Origin: Agrostemma githago
Lineage: Eukaryota > Streptophyta > Magnoliopsida > Caryophyllales > Caryophyllaceae
Assembly: GCA_958450325.1 (NCBI GenBank)
Contig: OY288239.1
Location: forward strand, 57,679,049 to 57,743,048
Direction of reading: 5' to 3'
Length of the DNA stretch: 64,000 nt
The stretch's first letter is position 1, and each line of letters begins with the position of its first letter. Both the position numbers and the translations under genes were made by a program. Below are positions 46,566-58,139 of the stretch, one piece after another. The notes beneath the pieces were generated by a model. It made no database searches. It had not been told where the DNA came from and saw only the letters and a program-made list of their open reading frames with translations.

Positions 46566-48058
46566 TAAATGTTATTAATTCGTCTTAATTTTGTTAACTC
46601 GTTACGGTATTCGTTTAATCCGTATTTCTAACCCGATTCATTTAATTAAGCTTCATTCTTTTCCCCTTCTTTTTTTTATTAGTGTACGTTCCCCTATTCT
46701 TTTTGCCTGCCTTGTCCACCTCTTCAACCCCACTTTATTTACGTTCTTCCCCCTTCCAATATTTATTCCACCGTTTCACCCTTTCATTCATTCCCCCACT
46801 TATTTTTTCCTCTTTTCCTTTTTGTTTCCTCTTCTTCATTCCTTCCCTTCTCTTCCTTTTCTTCTTATATTTTGCTCTTGTTGATGTATTTGTCGTTTAG
46901 CCTGCTCCGTTTGTCTTCTTCCCCTGTCAGGTGTTGCAACTTCAGCCAACCTTTCTGTTTTCCCTGTACGTTGCTGCCACCGCTGCTGCCGTTGTTCTGC
47001 TGTTGTTCTGTTCTATTACCGATGTACAGGTGTCACTGTTGCTGCTGCTGCTTTGACGTAGTTGTTGCTTCTACTGCTACTGTGATGTTGTTCGCTTCTT
47101 CTTCTCCGTTTCCGTCTTCTTCTTCTGCTTCGTTTTTGTGGTCTTCGTCATCGGAACTCGGTGAGCAATCTGTTTTCATCTTCTTCCTCATCATCTCCTT
47201 CTTTTTCCTCCTTTTGTCTGTTGCGTTTGCTGCTACTGTACCGCCTTTGTTGCGGTTCTATGTTGCTGCTGTTTTGGCCGTTGTTTGTTGTTGTTGTTGT
47301 TGTTGTTGTCGTCTTCTTTGCTCGTCGTTTCTGATGTGTTTTCCCCTGTTCTTGTCCTCTGTTTACCGTCGGTTCCATGATCGGGTCGGTATCGTCTCGA
47401 GGTAACTTTAGGACGTTACTCGATTTTATATCGTATGTTTGAGTAATAGTATGTAGTAAATATTTTAACTTCGGTTTTCTAATTTTAGCTATATATTATT
47501 GCTAATCATATTAATGTTTTTTTTAAATCGTATGCCTTATCAATATTTTTACGACTTTCGATATCGTTTTATAAATCGTTAGTAATTTTATTATTAATGA
47601 TCGTTATAATATTTTGTTGGTTATCGTGACACTAGTAACTAAATAATAACGATTTCATATTTTCTTCATACTTCGTTAATTCATAATTTTAACTCAAAAT
47701 CGTATTTTTATATTATAATCGAGATTTTTATACTTGTTCAATAATTAATTTCGTTTTACGACTTATGTCAATAAATGAAAAAATAGTCGATTTTGTTTTA
47801 AATACATTTTTAGTCGAGACTGTTTTCCCTAATAATTTATCATTTGTCTACGATTGATTATTTTTAGTAAAATCAGTATTATTTATTGATAAAATGTATT
47901 TCCTGAGACTAATTTGAAAGCCTTATAAAATCTCGTTTAATTTATAAAATTCGTCGACTCAATTAATTTTGATATCATTTTCTTAAAACTCCTTCCGAAA
48001 ATTTATAGTTTTAACTCGATTTCCTAATTATTTATAAAATACTAAATATTGACTTATT

Positions 48059-48837
48059 TCCTAATTATTTGGAGTATCAGCCACCAAGCGATGTCCCTTG
48101 GACATGGAGGAAAATTTGCAAGGTGAAGGAGGTTTTTAAGACGGCCTACATTTCGGATATTTGGGTTAATGACACTGGCAGACATTATACTATTAGTAAG
48201 GGCTATAAGTGGCTCCGGTCTGAGGGACATGAGGTGCAGTCGGCACATCAAACTTGGAATACTTGGACGACACCAAAACATAGCTTCATAAGCTGGTTAT
48301 ACCATCATAACAGCATGAACACGCGAGTTAAACTATGCACGTTGGGCATCATACAGAAGGAATTATGCTGCATTTGTGGATTGGAACCTGAGACGTCTGT
48401 ACATTTATTTTTTGCGTGTAACTACAGCACAAAGGTTATTGATATGCTAAATAGCTTGTTGCAGGTAAGATGCCCCACGACAAATGCTCAATAATGGAGA
48501 GATAGTAGGAGGGGTTCGAAGCTCAAGAGAAACGTGATTAATGTTGTTCTAAATGCAGCTATCTATCGAATATGAGGACAAAGGAATGTTGCGCGTATAG
48601 ACTGCGTTTTGATGCATCCGGGTATGTTATTCGCAGGATCCAGGAAGAGTTCCGTTTCAAGATCACTCATGCTATGAGGGGTAGGTTAAGTATATACCTC
48701 TGAAAAATTGTGGCTTAATAGTCTTTAATGACTCATTCTCTTTTGCGAGTAGACGATGATGTGATGTCGTGACCATTGTATGTGTAAAATTGTCACTTTG
48801 AGATTAATATAATTTTTTACATTTCACCAATATAAAT
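48059..48837 (+). mobile_element. 5'-truncated LINE fragment in the 3' LTR
   Basis: Flanked by a perfect 15-bp duplication AAATATTGACTTATT (48044-48058 and 48838-48852); the 5' LTR (near 41683-41697) shows the empty site. It ends in an AT-rich tail. The 5' junction begins TCCTAATTATTT, a copy of LTR sequence 40 bp upstream, suggesting template switching when synthesis ended. Confidence 0.92.
48069..48494 (+). pseudogene. LINE ORF2 C-terminal zf-RVT region
   Basis: Frame with PSDVPWTWRKICKVKEVF, HYTISKGYKWLRSE, WNTWTTPKHSFISWLYHH, then CCICGLEPETSVHLFFACNY. The pattern W..W...PKH..I.WL followed by CCIC...H...C is the zinc-binding region found downstream of plant LINE reverse transcriptases. 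It stops at 48494; a degenerate continuation reads on to about 48700. This LINE is a different family from LINE-A, B and C: the shared core is similar but the flanks are not. The fragment has no RT domain. The first codons derive from the LINE only after 48070, since the first 12 bases copy the LTR. Confidence 0.83.
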
Positions 48838-49980
48838 AAATATTGACTTATTATACTTTACTTATGTTTTGAGTAACGAATTTAGAAATATATTAAAGTT
48901 ACGATAACGACGATAATAATAAAATGTTAATTTCGTTAGAAATGCTATTTCTATACATTTCCCTTATTTTAATAACTTAAGTATTTTCTATAAGACTATT
49001 TCTATTTTAAGTAAGTTTCTATTTATAGAAAGTTTCCCTTTTGTATAAAATGTTTATTCCTTTTATCTTCAAATGATTATAATGATTATTTATTCTCAAT
49101 ATCGATAATGGCTTGTTTTGGAGTTATGGAATAAGGACAAGTGTGGGGTTAAAGTAATATAGTCTGGGATGTACGCTTTTGCCATCAACTATAAAGCACG
49201 GTGTGCCCATTTGGGGCACATTTGGTCGTTGAACTGGGCGTAGTTTCGCCCAGGAGAGTGTGCATTGTCCTCTTAAGCTAGATATCGCATCGTGTTAGTC
49301 GCCGTCAGTTGAACTGGATACATTTGGTATCTAGGAGGGGTGTATACTACTTAAACCAGGACCTCGCTGCACACAGTCCTGTTATATTTGAGTTCCCTAG
49401 TTAGAGAATGGATTCTGTTATGAGTTAAGTCTACAGTTTTCGAAGCTAGTTTCCAGTATTATTCTAGTGAAAGTCTAGCCTTGTGCACACTGATCGAATT
49501 TCCGTAACGCCATTTTTTTATATTATTTTTATCGATTAATTTTTATTTTTAGGTTGGCAAATGTTTTAAGTTTTCTCCGACAACTTATTTTTATTATATC
49601 GTTTTAATGTTTTCCATTTTAACTATTCTGATATAATAATACTATTATTTTTTCCATATGATATAATATGGCTGGGAGAACGTCCGAGTCACTCCCTATT
49701 GACGTGACTGTTATGTTTATAACATGACAGGTATTTGCTGTTGGTTTCGGGTGTGAGCTAGCGAGTAGCATGGATCTTACTCTTTCTTCATTTATGTAAT
49801 TTATGGATTTGTATGAACCCGTTTGAAGATTTTCCTTTTAGCTCTTTTGTAAAAAGATGCCTTTGTATTTTTACTTACCATTTATTTTAATAAGATTTAG
49901 TTTGTCAGTGTGTTTTAATCCTAGCTCTACAGTGTTTACGCCACTGTATTGCGTTATAATTTATAGGGGATTACGAAAGA

Positions 49981-51670
49981 GTGAGGGTACGTATTGGGAA
50001 GCCAACGTCCGCTAGACATCGACACCCAATCCCTCCCGCACTATAGCGACCTCTACTAATCAATCGATGGGCTCATAACTTTATTCCTTTGTTGTGGTGG
50101 AAGTACTGTAACATCCATTGTTTTCACCCTATACCTTTTGCTATGTCAATTGTTTAAGGAAAAGTAAGTTTTGTCGTCGAAGTAATTGTGTTTACATTCT
50201 TTGCATCCGATTTCACGTGACAAGCAGGCCATGAAAAGATGCACATAGAAGAGTAGAGAGTACTAATATTATAGGTATTAACAAGTCAGTTTTAACGCGA
50301 TAATACGGATATTAGTCGTTCTCGTGGTATACCTTACCCGGTATTCTGCTTAAGACGTGTCGGCTCGGTATTAATAGGGATGCGTCGAACCATGCATGGC
50401 GAGCACCGGGACTAATACGGAACCCGACCATCGTTTTGTTCAATTTTGGTTGATTTACGTTTTGATTTCCCTGTTAGGTGATTTAGCATGCGATTATAAA
50501 GTCATAAAAGCAGTAAATCATACGAAAACTGTAAATGCGAATGTAAGTAAATCACATAGCGAGGAGTTGCACCCTCGGAGTATACACTAAACGGGACACG
50601 AGGCATATATAGTTGAGAACAGATCTCGAAATTACTCGGGTTTATTTAGGGTATTTTAGTATTTGTGGTTGAAGTTGGGACGTTACGTGTTTTAGTAGGT
50701 GTAACGGACCTAGTGTCCACGTTTGACATTACCGTAGTGCATAATGAAAGTACAAAAATGTAAAGTTTTTTTTAGATGGCAACCTAGTGACGATTCAACT
50801 TCATAGACGGATCCTCCTAGCTTGCCTGGTGATTTCGGCAGAGTTCCGTTACCGTTTGACCCTCTTGCGGCTAATCCGGCAGAGCTCCGCCACTATTTGT
50901 TAGTTCTGTGGCTAATCCGGCAGAACTCTGTTTAAACTCGATACGACTAGTCGAACACAGGCACCTCGGGATCGAATGGAGTGCTCGAAGGTGAGGAGTA
51001 GCGTCGATGTCGCTTTATCGAAACTATGAGCGAGTAGAACGTTTGCCTCGGGTGTCGGAATACGAGCCCTTAGCGAGAAACTCTTTATGAGTGAAGAGGG
51101 AAGAGAGAAATGTGTGAATTGTGTGTCGAATGAAGAGGGTGGAGGGAGGTATTTATAGGTGTTTTCGGCCCTCGTCACTGGGATAGGCGCCTGAGTCTAG
51201 GCGCACCAGAATTCAGGCGCTTGGGTTCAGGCGTGGGAAGACTCAGGCGCGCAAGGTGAGGCGCTCGAGATTTTGAAGATACGATTTTGATACTTTCCAA
51301 AACCGAGAGGCGAGCGTATAATACAATGCTTGGGGGTTAAGTCTACCTCGCTTTGACCTAGCACCGTGGTGTATAGTGCGCCTCGGGTGTGCTTCTCGGG
51401 GTTCACTTGGCGCGGTGCTGACTCGGTTCGAGTTTCGGGACCGACTCTAGGTCCCGGTGTCGGAATTGACTCTAATTAGTGTCTACGCGACCATAATGAC
51501 ACGACTAAGGCTGCCATGATGTTAATTTAATTTTTCCGAGTAGCAATTTGATCCGTCCTATAGAAAAGCTATCTAAAACATCGCGAACCCGCGTCGCGTT
51601 CCAGTTCGATTGTCATCGGGTGTTTGTTGGGCACTTCTGCATTCACCAGGTTCAAATTCGGGTGTCTACA
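49981..51670 (-). repeat. Tat-1E LTR, main part
   Basis: On the minus strand it runs from TGTAGACACCCGAATTTG (51670) leftwards and joins 39547-39722. It matches 62798-64000 and 19623-20335. TATA (CTATAAATAC, minus) near 51150-51159. An AGGCGC-rich cluster lies at 51184-51268, upstream of TATA. Some short frames (50396-50590, 50912-51178) are LTR sequence. Confidence 0.88.
51184..51268 (-). promoter_or_regulatory. Tat-1 U3 AGGCGC cluster
   Basis: Five or more AGGCGC or AGGCGT words in 85 bp, 25-110 bp upstream of TATA in element orientation. A like cluster is at 63211-63292 in the other Tat-1 LTR. Confidence 0.6.
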
Positions 51671-51690
51671 GAAGCCCCCACTTTGACGGA
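51671..51690 (-). other. Tat-1B polypurine tract
   Basis: The minus strand reads GTCAAAGTGGGGGCTTC before the LTR at 51670, identical to 62781-62797. It shows that the interior lies to the right and the element is minus-oriented. Confidence 0.85.
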
Positions 51691-51954
51691 GGTTTCGACA
51701 AGGCAAAAGTCAAAGTATAGCCACCCAGGTCAATCAAGGATTACGACCTGGTGGCTGTCCGGTCGGGTCGTTTTAAATCCGTTGGACTACGTGGTGAGGC
51801 TCGCCAGCCAGGGCATAGAAATCATACCTGACGTCTTCGCCTGTGGTTGCTTGTCGGGGCCCGGGCCCGTGCTTGTCGTCTCGTCTCGGTTTTGGTGTTT
51901 TAGTAGTTTCGGCCCTTTTGCTTAAGTATTTATTGGTGTTCTTGATTTAATCCA

Positions 51955-52312
51955 TTGCGGGTTGTTGCGTTAGGCATATCCCTCCCGGGTGGCTGCGTCA
52001 GATTTATCCCTCTCGGGTGGCTGCATTAGATTTATCCCTCTCGGGTTGCTGCGTTTGATTTATCCCTCTCGGGTGGCTCCGTTAGATTTATCCCTCTCGG
52101 GTGGCTGCGTTAGATTTATCCCTCTCGGGTGGCTGCGTTAGATTTATGCCTCTCGGGTGGCTCCGTTAGATTTATCCCTCTCGGGTGGCTGCGTTAGATT
52201 TATCCCTCTCGGGTGGCTGCGTTAAATTTTTCCCTCTCGGGTGGCTGCTGCGTTAGATTTATCCCTCTCGGGTGGCTGCTGCGTTAGATTTATCCCTCTC
52301 GGGTGGCTGCAT
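51955..52312. repeat. 28-bp tandem repeat, ~12 units
   Basis: Unit GTTAGATTTATCCCTCTCGG plus GTGGCTGC. GTTAGATTTA recurs at 52081, 52109 and 52137. A few units are three bases longer (GCTGCTGC). Confidence 0.95.
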
Positions 52313-52755
52313 TAGTTTCTTCGGGAAAGTTTCTGACTAATCCTGGTCTATTGCTTTCTTCGGGAAAGTTTCTGACTAACCCTGGTCTATTGCTTTCTTC
52401 GGGAAACTTTCCGACTAACCCTGGTCTATTTCTTTCTTCGGTAAAGTTTCTGTCTAACCCTGGTCTATTGCTTTCTTCGGGAAAGTTTCTGACTAACCCT
52501 TGCCTATTGCTTTCTTTGGGAAAGTTTCTGACTAACCCTGGCCTATTATTTTCTTCGAGAAAGTTTCTGACTAACCCTGGTCTATTGCTTTCTTCGGGAA
52601 AGTTTCTGACTAACCCTGGTCTACTGATTTCTTCGGGAAAGTTTCTGACTAACCCTGGTCTATTTTTATTGAGGATAGTTTCTGACTATCCCTAGCCTAT
52701 TTATTTATTCGGGAAAGTTTCTGACTAACCCTGGCCTATTTTCTTCGGGATAGTT
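52313..52755. repeat. 39-bp tandem repeat, ~11 units
   Basis: Unit TTCTTCGGGAAAGTTTCTGA plus CTAACCCTGGTCTATTGCT. As 39 is a multiple of three the array is open in one frame (SSGKFLTNPGLLL repeats, 52303-52695). The last units degrade to TTGAGGATAGTTTC and TTCGGGATAG. Confidence 0.95.
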
Positions 52756-53459
52756 TCTGACTATCCTTTGTCTATTGATGAGTGGTTGTTTGGATTTAGT
52801 GATTGTTTTGCCTTTAAATTACTAGTGTTGATATGTAAGCTTTTAACGAGTGCATAATGGTGTTTGCATTAGTTCTTGGGCTTGCATTTGCTTAGTGAAT
52901 TCTTCCGCGAATAATAACCCCCGGGATGTAAATTGAGCGCTTAGGAACTTGGTATGATAACAGATTGTTTCGAGTGCTTTGGGGTTGTAGATTTGTTCTG
53001 TTTGTTTCGTTACACGGTCAAGCCCAAGCATTTCGTTGGTTGTGGTCCTTTATGCTTGCTTTATTATTGCTTTTTGTTCCGGGTCGTCCTATAGGTGTGC
53101 TTTAGTGATATCGGTTAGTACTTGCTTCGTCGTTGTTTCTTTGCTTGTTTAAAGGGTGCGTGTTTTGCGTACATCGGATATTATGCCTCGTTAGTTTTGT
53201 CTTAGTCCTGTGCTGGACCGGTGGGACGCGTATTTTTTCAGCACCCCAATCCTCAGGCGCATGGTCCTCAGCGGTCCAGGCTTTGGACGCGCGACCTGAG
53301 GCGCCCGGATTCTTGTGGGTCGGGTTTGCTTTAGATCAGCGAAGGTCGGGGGATTCATTTCATTTGTCCAAAAATTCAAAGGCGTCACACCTTTCGCCCC
53401 AAATTCACCTTCTCGGTTTTTCTAACCAATTTCCGTCTTGATTCTTGCCATACGTGAGA

Positions 53460-56400
53460 ATGTCGACTCCGGGTACGTGTTCTTTACTCGTCTATTATCG
53501 CTTTTGCTTAATTTGATTGAATGTGGGTTGATTTTGTTGAAACCCTAGAAAATTGATTTGGGTATTTTAAATTTGCTAAGTTTCGATGTTTGTGCTTAAT
53601 CCCATTGTTAAATTAGGGCCGAATAAAGCTTGTTAAGGTTGTTGTAAGCTTGATAGGGTTCTTGGAGGCGTGGCCATGGCCTCATATAGAGATAAGCTCG
53701 AAATGCTTAGGGTTATGGGCCGTTTTCTCAATTAGGGTTTGTGATGATGTGGGTGAATCCTTTGTCAATTTTCGTGAGCTAGAATGGCCTCCAGGGCCTT
53801 CCGTGAGGTTTTATGTGACTTACGATGGACCAAAAGGTGTCGTAACGATGCCGGATTATCCCGAAACAACTTCCATTGTGATCGGGGTCGAAAATAGGTG
53901 TTAGCGGGCTTTTCGGAATTTTGATATCTCCATACGAAATTTTGACCTTATTTTGACATGTTTAAGCTGCTTTAGCCTGACCTGAGGCATGGTCTTTTGT
54001 ATTTTGCTTGGTTGTGTAGCTAGAGGTGATACCGAGCATCCCAAGGGATCTTCTACGGTCTGTACTAGTGGCGAAGCCACCGGAACGAGTTCACTGACTC
54101 CCCGCGGCATCCACAGAAGACGATGAAGCGTTCCGTCGTAGCGTCATGATCAAGAGGTCATCAATGAGGCCAACTTTGATAGGGTAAGGAATCGGAGGCT
54201 TCCCGAGACGGTTTCTACGAGGGCTCATGTCCCAATTCCCGTACCAGAGGACGAGGAGATCGGTTACGAGGATCTCGAGTGGGCCTGGGACTGGGACGGT
54301 CGCCAGTTGTTGTTTCGTCCTGACCTACACGTTTCTCATCGCATTTGCAGGATCTGGTAAGTATCCTATTCGTGTTTATTAGTTTACGTTTTGAATTTTG
54401 GCTCGGGTCAAGTTTGATTTGTTTCGTTTATACTTGTATTGCTTCGGTTTACAGTCCCCAGGTTCGATGAGGACCTTTTCGGTTTTACAACATGCCTTGA
54501 GATATATTCTCAAAAGTTGACCACCGCAGCAAAGGAGATTATCGCGAGGACCGCCCTGGGTTCCGTGGTTGAGCAGTGGGTTAGGTTGGTGGGTTGCAAG
54601 ACTAAGTGCAGCCTTATGGTGATTAGAACGATGGTAGATCTCTTTCACGACACTACCTCGACCTTCCACTTGTCCTTCGGGGAGGTCGGGATGACTTTTG
54701 AGGATTTCCGGGTTATTACGGGTTTGCCCTGGGGTCCTGAGAGGATTAGGTGGGCTGTCAAGGGCTCTAGGCTAGATAGTGATGAGGTCTGGGGCCTCAT
54801 CGAGGATTGTTTGGAGCGTGAGGCTTACAGTACGCCTCATGCTCTGGTGAGTTCGTACATCACTGATCACTTTGAGAAGGTGGCGGTGTTAGAGGGTCGA
54901 GCACCCAACACGCCAGAGCAGGATGCCCGGTTGTGATTGTGGTACTTCCAAGGGTCGACCCACTTCTCGGATAAGGGCGAGAGATTTAGTACTAGGATTT
55001 TGCCTCTCCTAGCCGATCTAGGTCACCTGGGGCACTTTGATTGGGTGACTGCGGCTTTAGTGGAGATGATTCCCTGCTTGCAAGTCATGGTGAGGTCGTT
55101 GCAGGTGGAGTTGGCCTCAGCTTTGCCCATCGTGGGCCCAAGTCTCGTACTGGAGGTTAGTAATTGTTTCCGTACTTGTTTCTCGGGTTTTGTTTAACTT
55201 AGCTTGGTTTTACTAAGGATGTTTTGGGGTTTTGCAGGCCCGGATTTACTCCTACTTCCCCTGCCTAGCACCTAAAACGATGCGGGCTCGTCCGACTAGA
55301 TTCCCGGCGGAGATCGAATGGAGGCTAGCCCAGCCTAAGAGTACGACCAGTCACTATCCGTCGGAGAACGTATCGGTCAACCGACTACGCCTCGAGGACG
55401 TAAGTTTTCTCTTTTTTGGCTCATTTTACTTGATATCCTCCAAGGGTTTAGGGTCATTGAAATGCTAGTTTTGTTTGTGTAGTTCGTGGCCCATCCTTGG
55501 GCCGACTATTAGGGTGTGCCTGATTATGTGGCGGCGGAGTTGAGGCCTCGGAGATACAGGAGGACGCTCTTTCCTGCGCTGTTTCGCCCGGTTTGGTACC
55601 TGGGCGAACGGTTGGTGCGCTAGTGCTTGTACGACGACTTCAGGGTGCCGGTTGATCCTCCCCGGACCATGTTTAGGCCACCGACCACCGCAGAGGTCCT
55701 CGAGGGTGGGGATGGAGAAGGAGGCGATGCACATCTGGTGCCTGGTGCCTGGTGCCTCCTATCTATCTCACGTCAGTCAGCGGCTTGCTTGCCACCGCCT
55801 TGTGGTAAGGGCTCAATCTTTGGTTTTAGAGCTCGTTTCGTTTTACGGTTCAGTGTTTACTTGTTCTCTGACCGACTCGCCTATCTCTCAGCTAGCCGAC
55901 TCGGCTGATGTTATTCAGCCCTCAGACTTCCCCTTGACGCTGCTCAGGGTAGATGCAGCTGGGGTCGCTTTCACTGAGCCTCTCCCCCCGTGTTTTGCCG
56001 AGGAGATGGACGCCGGCTGGGATAGAGTGGCGCGACCGGGTATACCGGGTAAGTTTGGGTTTCTGTTTTGGGTTTGGGGTTTAAGAGTTAAGTTTTGTTT
56101 GGCTAACTTGTGTGGTTTATCCTTTCAGGTTTCGTTAGCTTGCCATTAGCGGGTTTGGCAGACCGCCAACTGCTTCCGGGCCTACGCTTCGAGAGTCTCC
56201 CGTGACACTTCGGGGCCTCGATCGGTGAGTGCGTGTACCTAGGGTTGATCTTTTTAGGTTGTTTGTATGTTTTCCTAAAGTGCGGGTTGCATTTGCAGGA
56301 TATTCCTGATATGGTGGGGAAGTTGGAGACTCGGGTGACCGAGCTTGAGGCGGAAGCGGTCGAGGCGCGACAGCTCCTGCAATCTCAAGCCGACAAGATT

Positions 56401-56685
56401 GCTCAACTTAAGGAGCAGTTGGCTCGGTCTCAGGGCGAGACCTCCGCGAAGGGTGGAGCTAGGCAAAGGGTCGGGATGGAGAGAGAGGTCGAGGCTGAGG
56501 CTACGGGTCATGTCACGGGTGCTACCGAGGATATTGGAGGGATTCCCATGACAGCTACCCTAGATATGCTGTCGGGGATGGATGGTAGTTAGTCTCTTCT
56601 TTTGGATCTAGAGGATCTAGGTTTGGACGACAATATCGGTGAGGTTGTGATAGCCATCGGTGCAGCTTCTAGGGGTCCTCCCTAG
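53460..56685 (+). pseudogene. Plant mobile domain (PMD) gene, copy B, antisense to Tat-1B
   Basis: Eight exons inferred from GT/AG signals and alignment with copies A, C and D: 53460-53472, 54020-54356, 54455-55155, 55238-55399, 55483-55804, ~55892-56048, 56129-56224, 56299-56685; about 725 codons spliced. The PMD is read from FRPDLHV through KTKCSLMVIRTMVDLFHDTT, STFHLSFGEVGMTFEDFRVI, TGLPWGPER, GSTHFSDKGERFSTRILPLL, VTAALVEMIPCLQV, IYSYFPCLAP and VWYLGERLVR. The last exon is a coiled coil (DIPDMVGKLETRVTELEAEA). In-frame stops: TGA at 54124 (CGA in copy D), TGA at 54934 (TGG in D), TAG in exon 5 and TAG at 56590. PMD proteins of the MAIN/MAIL type act in the nucleus in silencing and genome stability; related domains occur in transposons. 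What this version does is unknown. Confidence 0.8.
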
Positions 56686-57240
56686 TCTTATGAACTCGAT
56701 TTGTGTATGAATTTGTATGTTTTGTATATTTTCTTAAGATTTTTTGTATTTGAATTAATTGGAATAGTCTTGTGTTTTCGTTTGGTGAAATGTTGACCTA
56801 GATTGACAAGTAATCACTTCACGTTCGTTTTATTTGCAATTTAATCGTATTTTTAGGGCGTTTTAAAATGCGTTGGGGTTGCATGAGTGTATGAAAACAG
56901 CTTTTTTGGAATTTTGAAATGCGTTAGTTGGAGCCGGGAATCGGATCAGATAGTACGTCGATTAAAATGTTTGACTTGACATGATGCGACACGTAAAAAG
57001 TTGTTTCGATCGATTGTGATAGAAGGCGAGTGTAGTTGTCTCGACATTTTTTTTTAGGATAAACCCAAAAACAAACAAAAAAGTTGGACCACTAAAAAAA
57101 AGTTGGACCTCTTTTGTGTATTCTTGACAATGCGATTTACAATAACCGTAAAAGGATACAACATGCCTAGGTGGGGTAGCTTATTCCTCTAAAAGAAAAA
57201 AGTGAAAAGACGCCTAAGTCTCCTGTGTCCGACGGGCGAA
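56686..57240. other. Region downstream of PMD copy B
   Basis: Matches the reverse of the Tat-1A region 25235-25780 (for example GACAAGTAATCACTTCA; CCTAGGTGGGGTAGCTTAT). No frame. Confidence 0.6.
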
Positions 57241-57399
57241 AGGTGTCCTTGCAGCTCCTGCATGGGTATTTCGGTCTCTGGAGAGGGTTTTAGTGACTTC
57301 GGGGGGTCGTTCACAATGTCCGGGGTTGTTAGGTGGTAGTTGGGGTGACGACACGGGATCGACGTCTCTATTTTTGGGTCGCTTGAGAGGTTGTCTGCT

Positions 57400-57555
57400 T
57401 AGGGATAAAGGCTTGGGCTAAGGCTGTCGGGTTCCGGGTCGCTTGGGCTCAGGCGGCTCGAGATTTGGGCGCCTTGGCCTATGCGATCCAAGTCTCGTTT
57501 ATGGAAATTTTGGTTGTTTCCTAATTGTTGTGGGATTAGGGCTATATATACGGGT
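57400..57555 (+). promoter_or_regulatory. Promoter-like segment with GGCGCC motifs and TATA
   Basis: GCTTGGGCTCAGGCGGCTCG and GGGCGCC lie 60-130 bp before CTATATATACGGG (57543-57555). The layout resembles the Tat-1 U3 but faces the PMD direction. Confidence 0.45.
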
Positions 57556-57869
57556 TGTGGATGCTTGTGTTAGACATACTAGAATATCCATAGTGTCTAG
57601 AATATCCATACTCGGGATCTAGTCGGGTTTCGGGAATCTCCTAACCGAGTGGGCAGATTATTTTAAGAAATGTGACCCCGAGTTTTGTTCAAATGACGCT
57701 TTTTCAATGATCGTTGCGTTGATTTGAGTGAAGGTGCAAGAAGACTTCCTACTGGCATGCTCTAAGTTTTGGGACTCAAAAAGTCATGTTTTTGCTTTTC
57801 CCGGGGTAAGATTTGTCCTCTCTCTGAGGGCTAGATTCTATAGATGGGTGGAGTTCAGTTTGACCTTGT

Positions 57870-58133
57870 GTGCCTTTGGGAGATGATTCTTTTGTGGAGC
57901 GGTTTCGTCATTTTTTGGACCTTTCTTCATTGGAGGAGGCTAAAGTTTTCTCTGGGACCGATGGCATTGATCTGGAGTTGCTTTTTAGGATATTCTCAAA
58001 GGTTGAATCCTACGATATTTCGGCTCTAGCATGTAGGCGTGCTTTTAACATCGCGGTGGCTTGTTATTATCTTTTCGAGGATGCGAGGGCGCGCGAGGGT
58101 TGGGATAACCCTCGGGCTTTGGATGTCGCTTAG
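57870..58133 (+). CDS. Unrecognised 87-codon frame
   Basis: Begins MPLGDDSFVERFRHFLDL and ends EGWDNPRALDVA; it is mixed hydrophobic and charged like a real protein (LELLFRIFSKVESYDI, ACRRAFNIAVACYYLF). I cannot assign a family. It lies about 315 bp after a TATA-like sequence and 470 bp before PMD copy C exon 1, on the same strand. It could be a retained piece of another Tat extra frame, or an exon of a longer gene, as GGGGTAAGATT (57799) and TTCTATAG|ATG (57841) look like splice signals. No counterpart was found in copies B or D. An overlapping frame at 57844 is a shadow. Confidence 0.4.
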   Translation: MPLGDDSFVERFRHFLDLSSLEEAKVFSGTDGIDLELLFRIFSKVESYDISALACRRAFNIAVACYYLFEDARAREGWDNPRALDVA

Positions 58134-58139
58134 ATATCG

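Larger units (their letters stand above)
39723..49975 (+). mobile_element. Tekay-type LARD-like element without coding capacity
   Basis: LTRs 39723-42812 (3090 bp) and 45502-49975 (about 3.1 kb once two insertions are removed) flank a 2.7-kb interior with a tRNA-Met PBS and polypurine tract. The sequence GTTTCGAGGACGAAAC and GTGGGGAAGA before a TGTAACACCCC LTR is typical of Tekay/Del chromoviruses. No gag, protease, RT, integrase or chromodomain can be read. The long LTRs and non-coding interior fit the LARD class. It is inserted in the Tat-1E LTR. The flanks TAAGG and AAAGA are a poor 5-bp duplication (two mismatches), so that boundary is less sure. Confidence 0.88.
45502..49975 (+). repeat. 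Tekay-type 3' LTR with two insertions
   Basis: Matches the 5' LTR throughout, once the MULE MITE (46006-46565) and LINE fragment (48059-48837) are removed. It ends GGGGATTACG where the 5' copy ends GGGGATTACA. Confidence 0.92.
51691..53459 (-). other. Tat-1B 3' untranslated region and upstream region of PMD copy B
   Basis: Between the polypurine tract and the antisense PMD start. It holds the 28-bp array (51955-52312) and the 39-bp array (52313-52755), then single-copy sequence matching the reverse of 61268-62600. An AGGCGC-type cluster at 53240-53310 lies about 150-220 bp before the PMD ATG. Confidence 0.65.

Noticed and set aside
47148..47378. Minus frame with a poly-threonine run
   Set aside because: Complement of the TTG repeat in the LTR; low complexity only.
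49981..50100. Perfect target-site duplication for the Tekay-type element
   Set aside because: TAAGG and AAAGA differ at two of five bases; I give the boundary but not the duplication as proven.
52303..52695. Repeat protein gene with 13-residue units
   Set aside because: Kept as a tandem repeat: the 39-bp array occupies the same site as unrelated arrays in sister elements, and it has no flanking gene structure.
54455..55155. DUF1985 (Ulp1/VANDAL-associated) as an alternative to PMD
   Set aside because: FRVITGLP resembles DUF1985, but TSTFH...GE...T.EDF...TGLP followed by the LPLLADL...AALVEM...CL order fits PMD better. A profile search should confirm.
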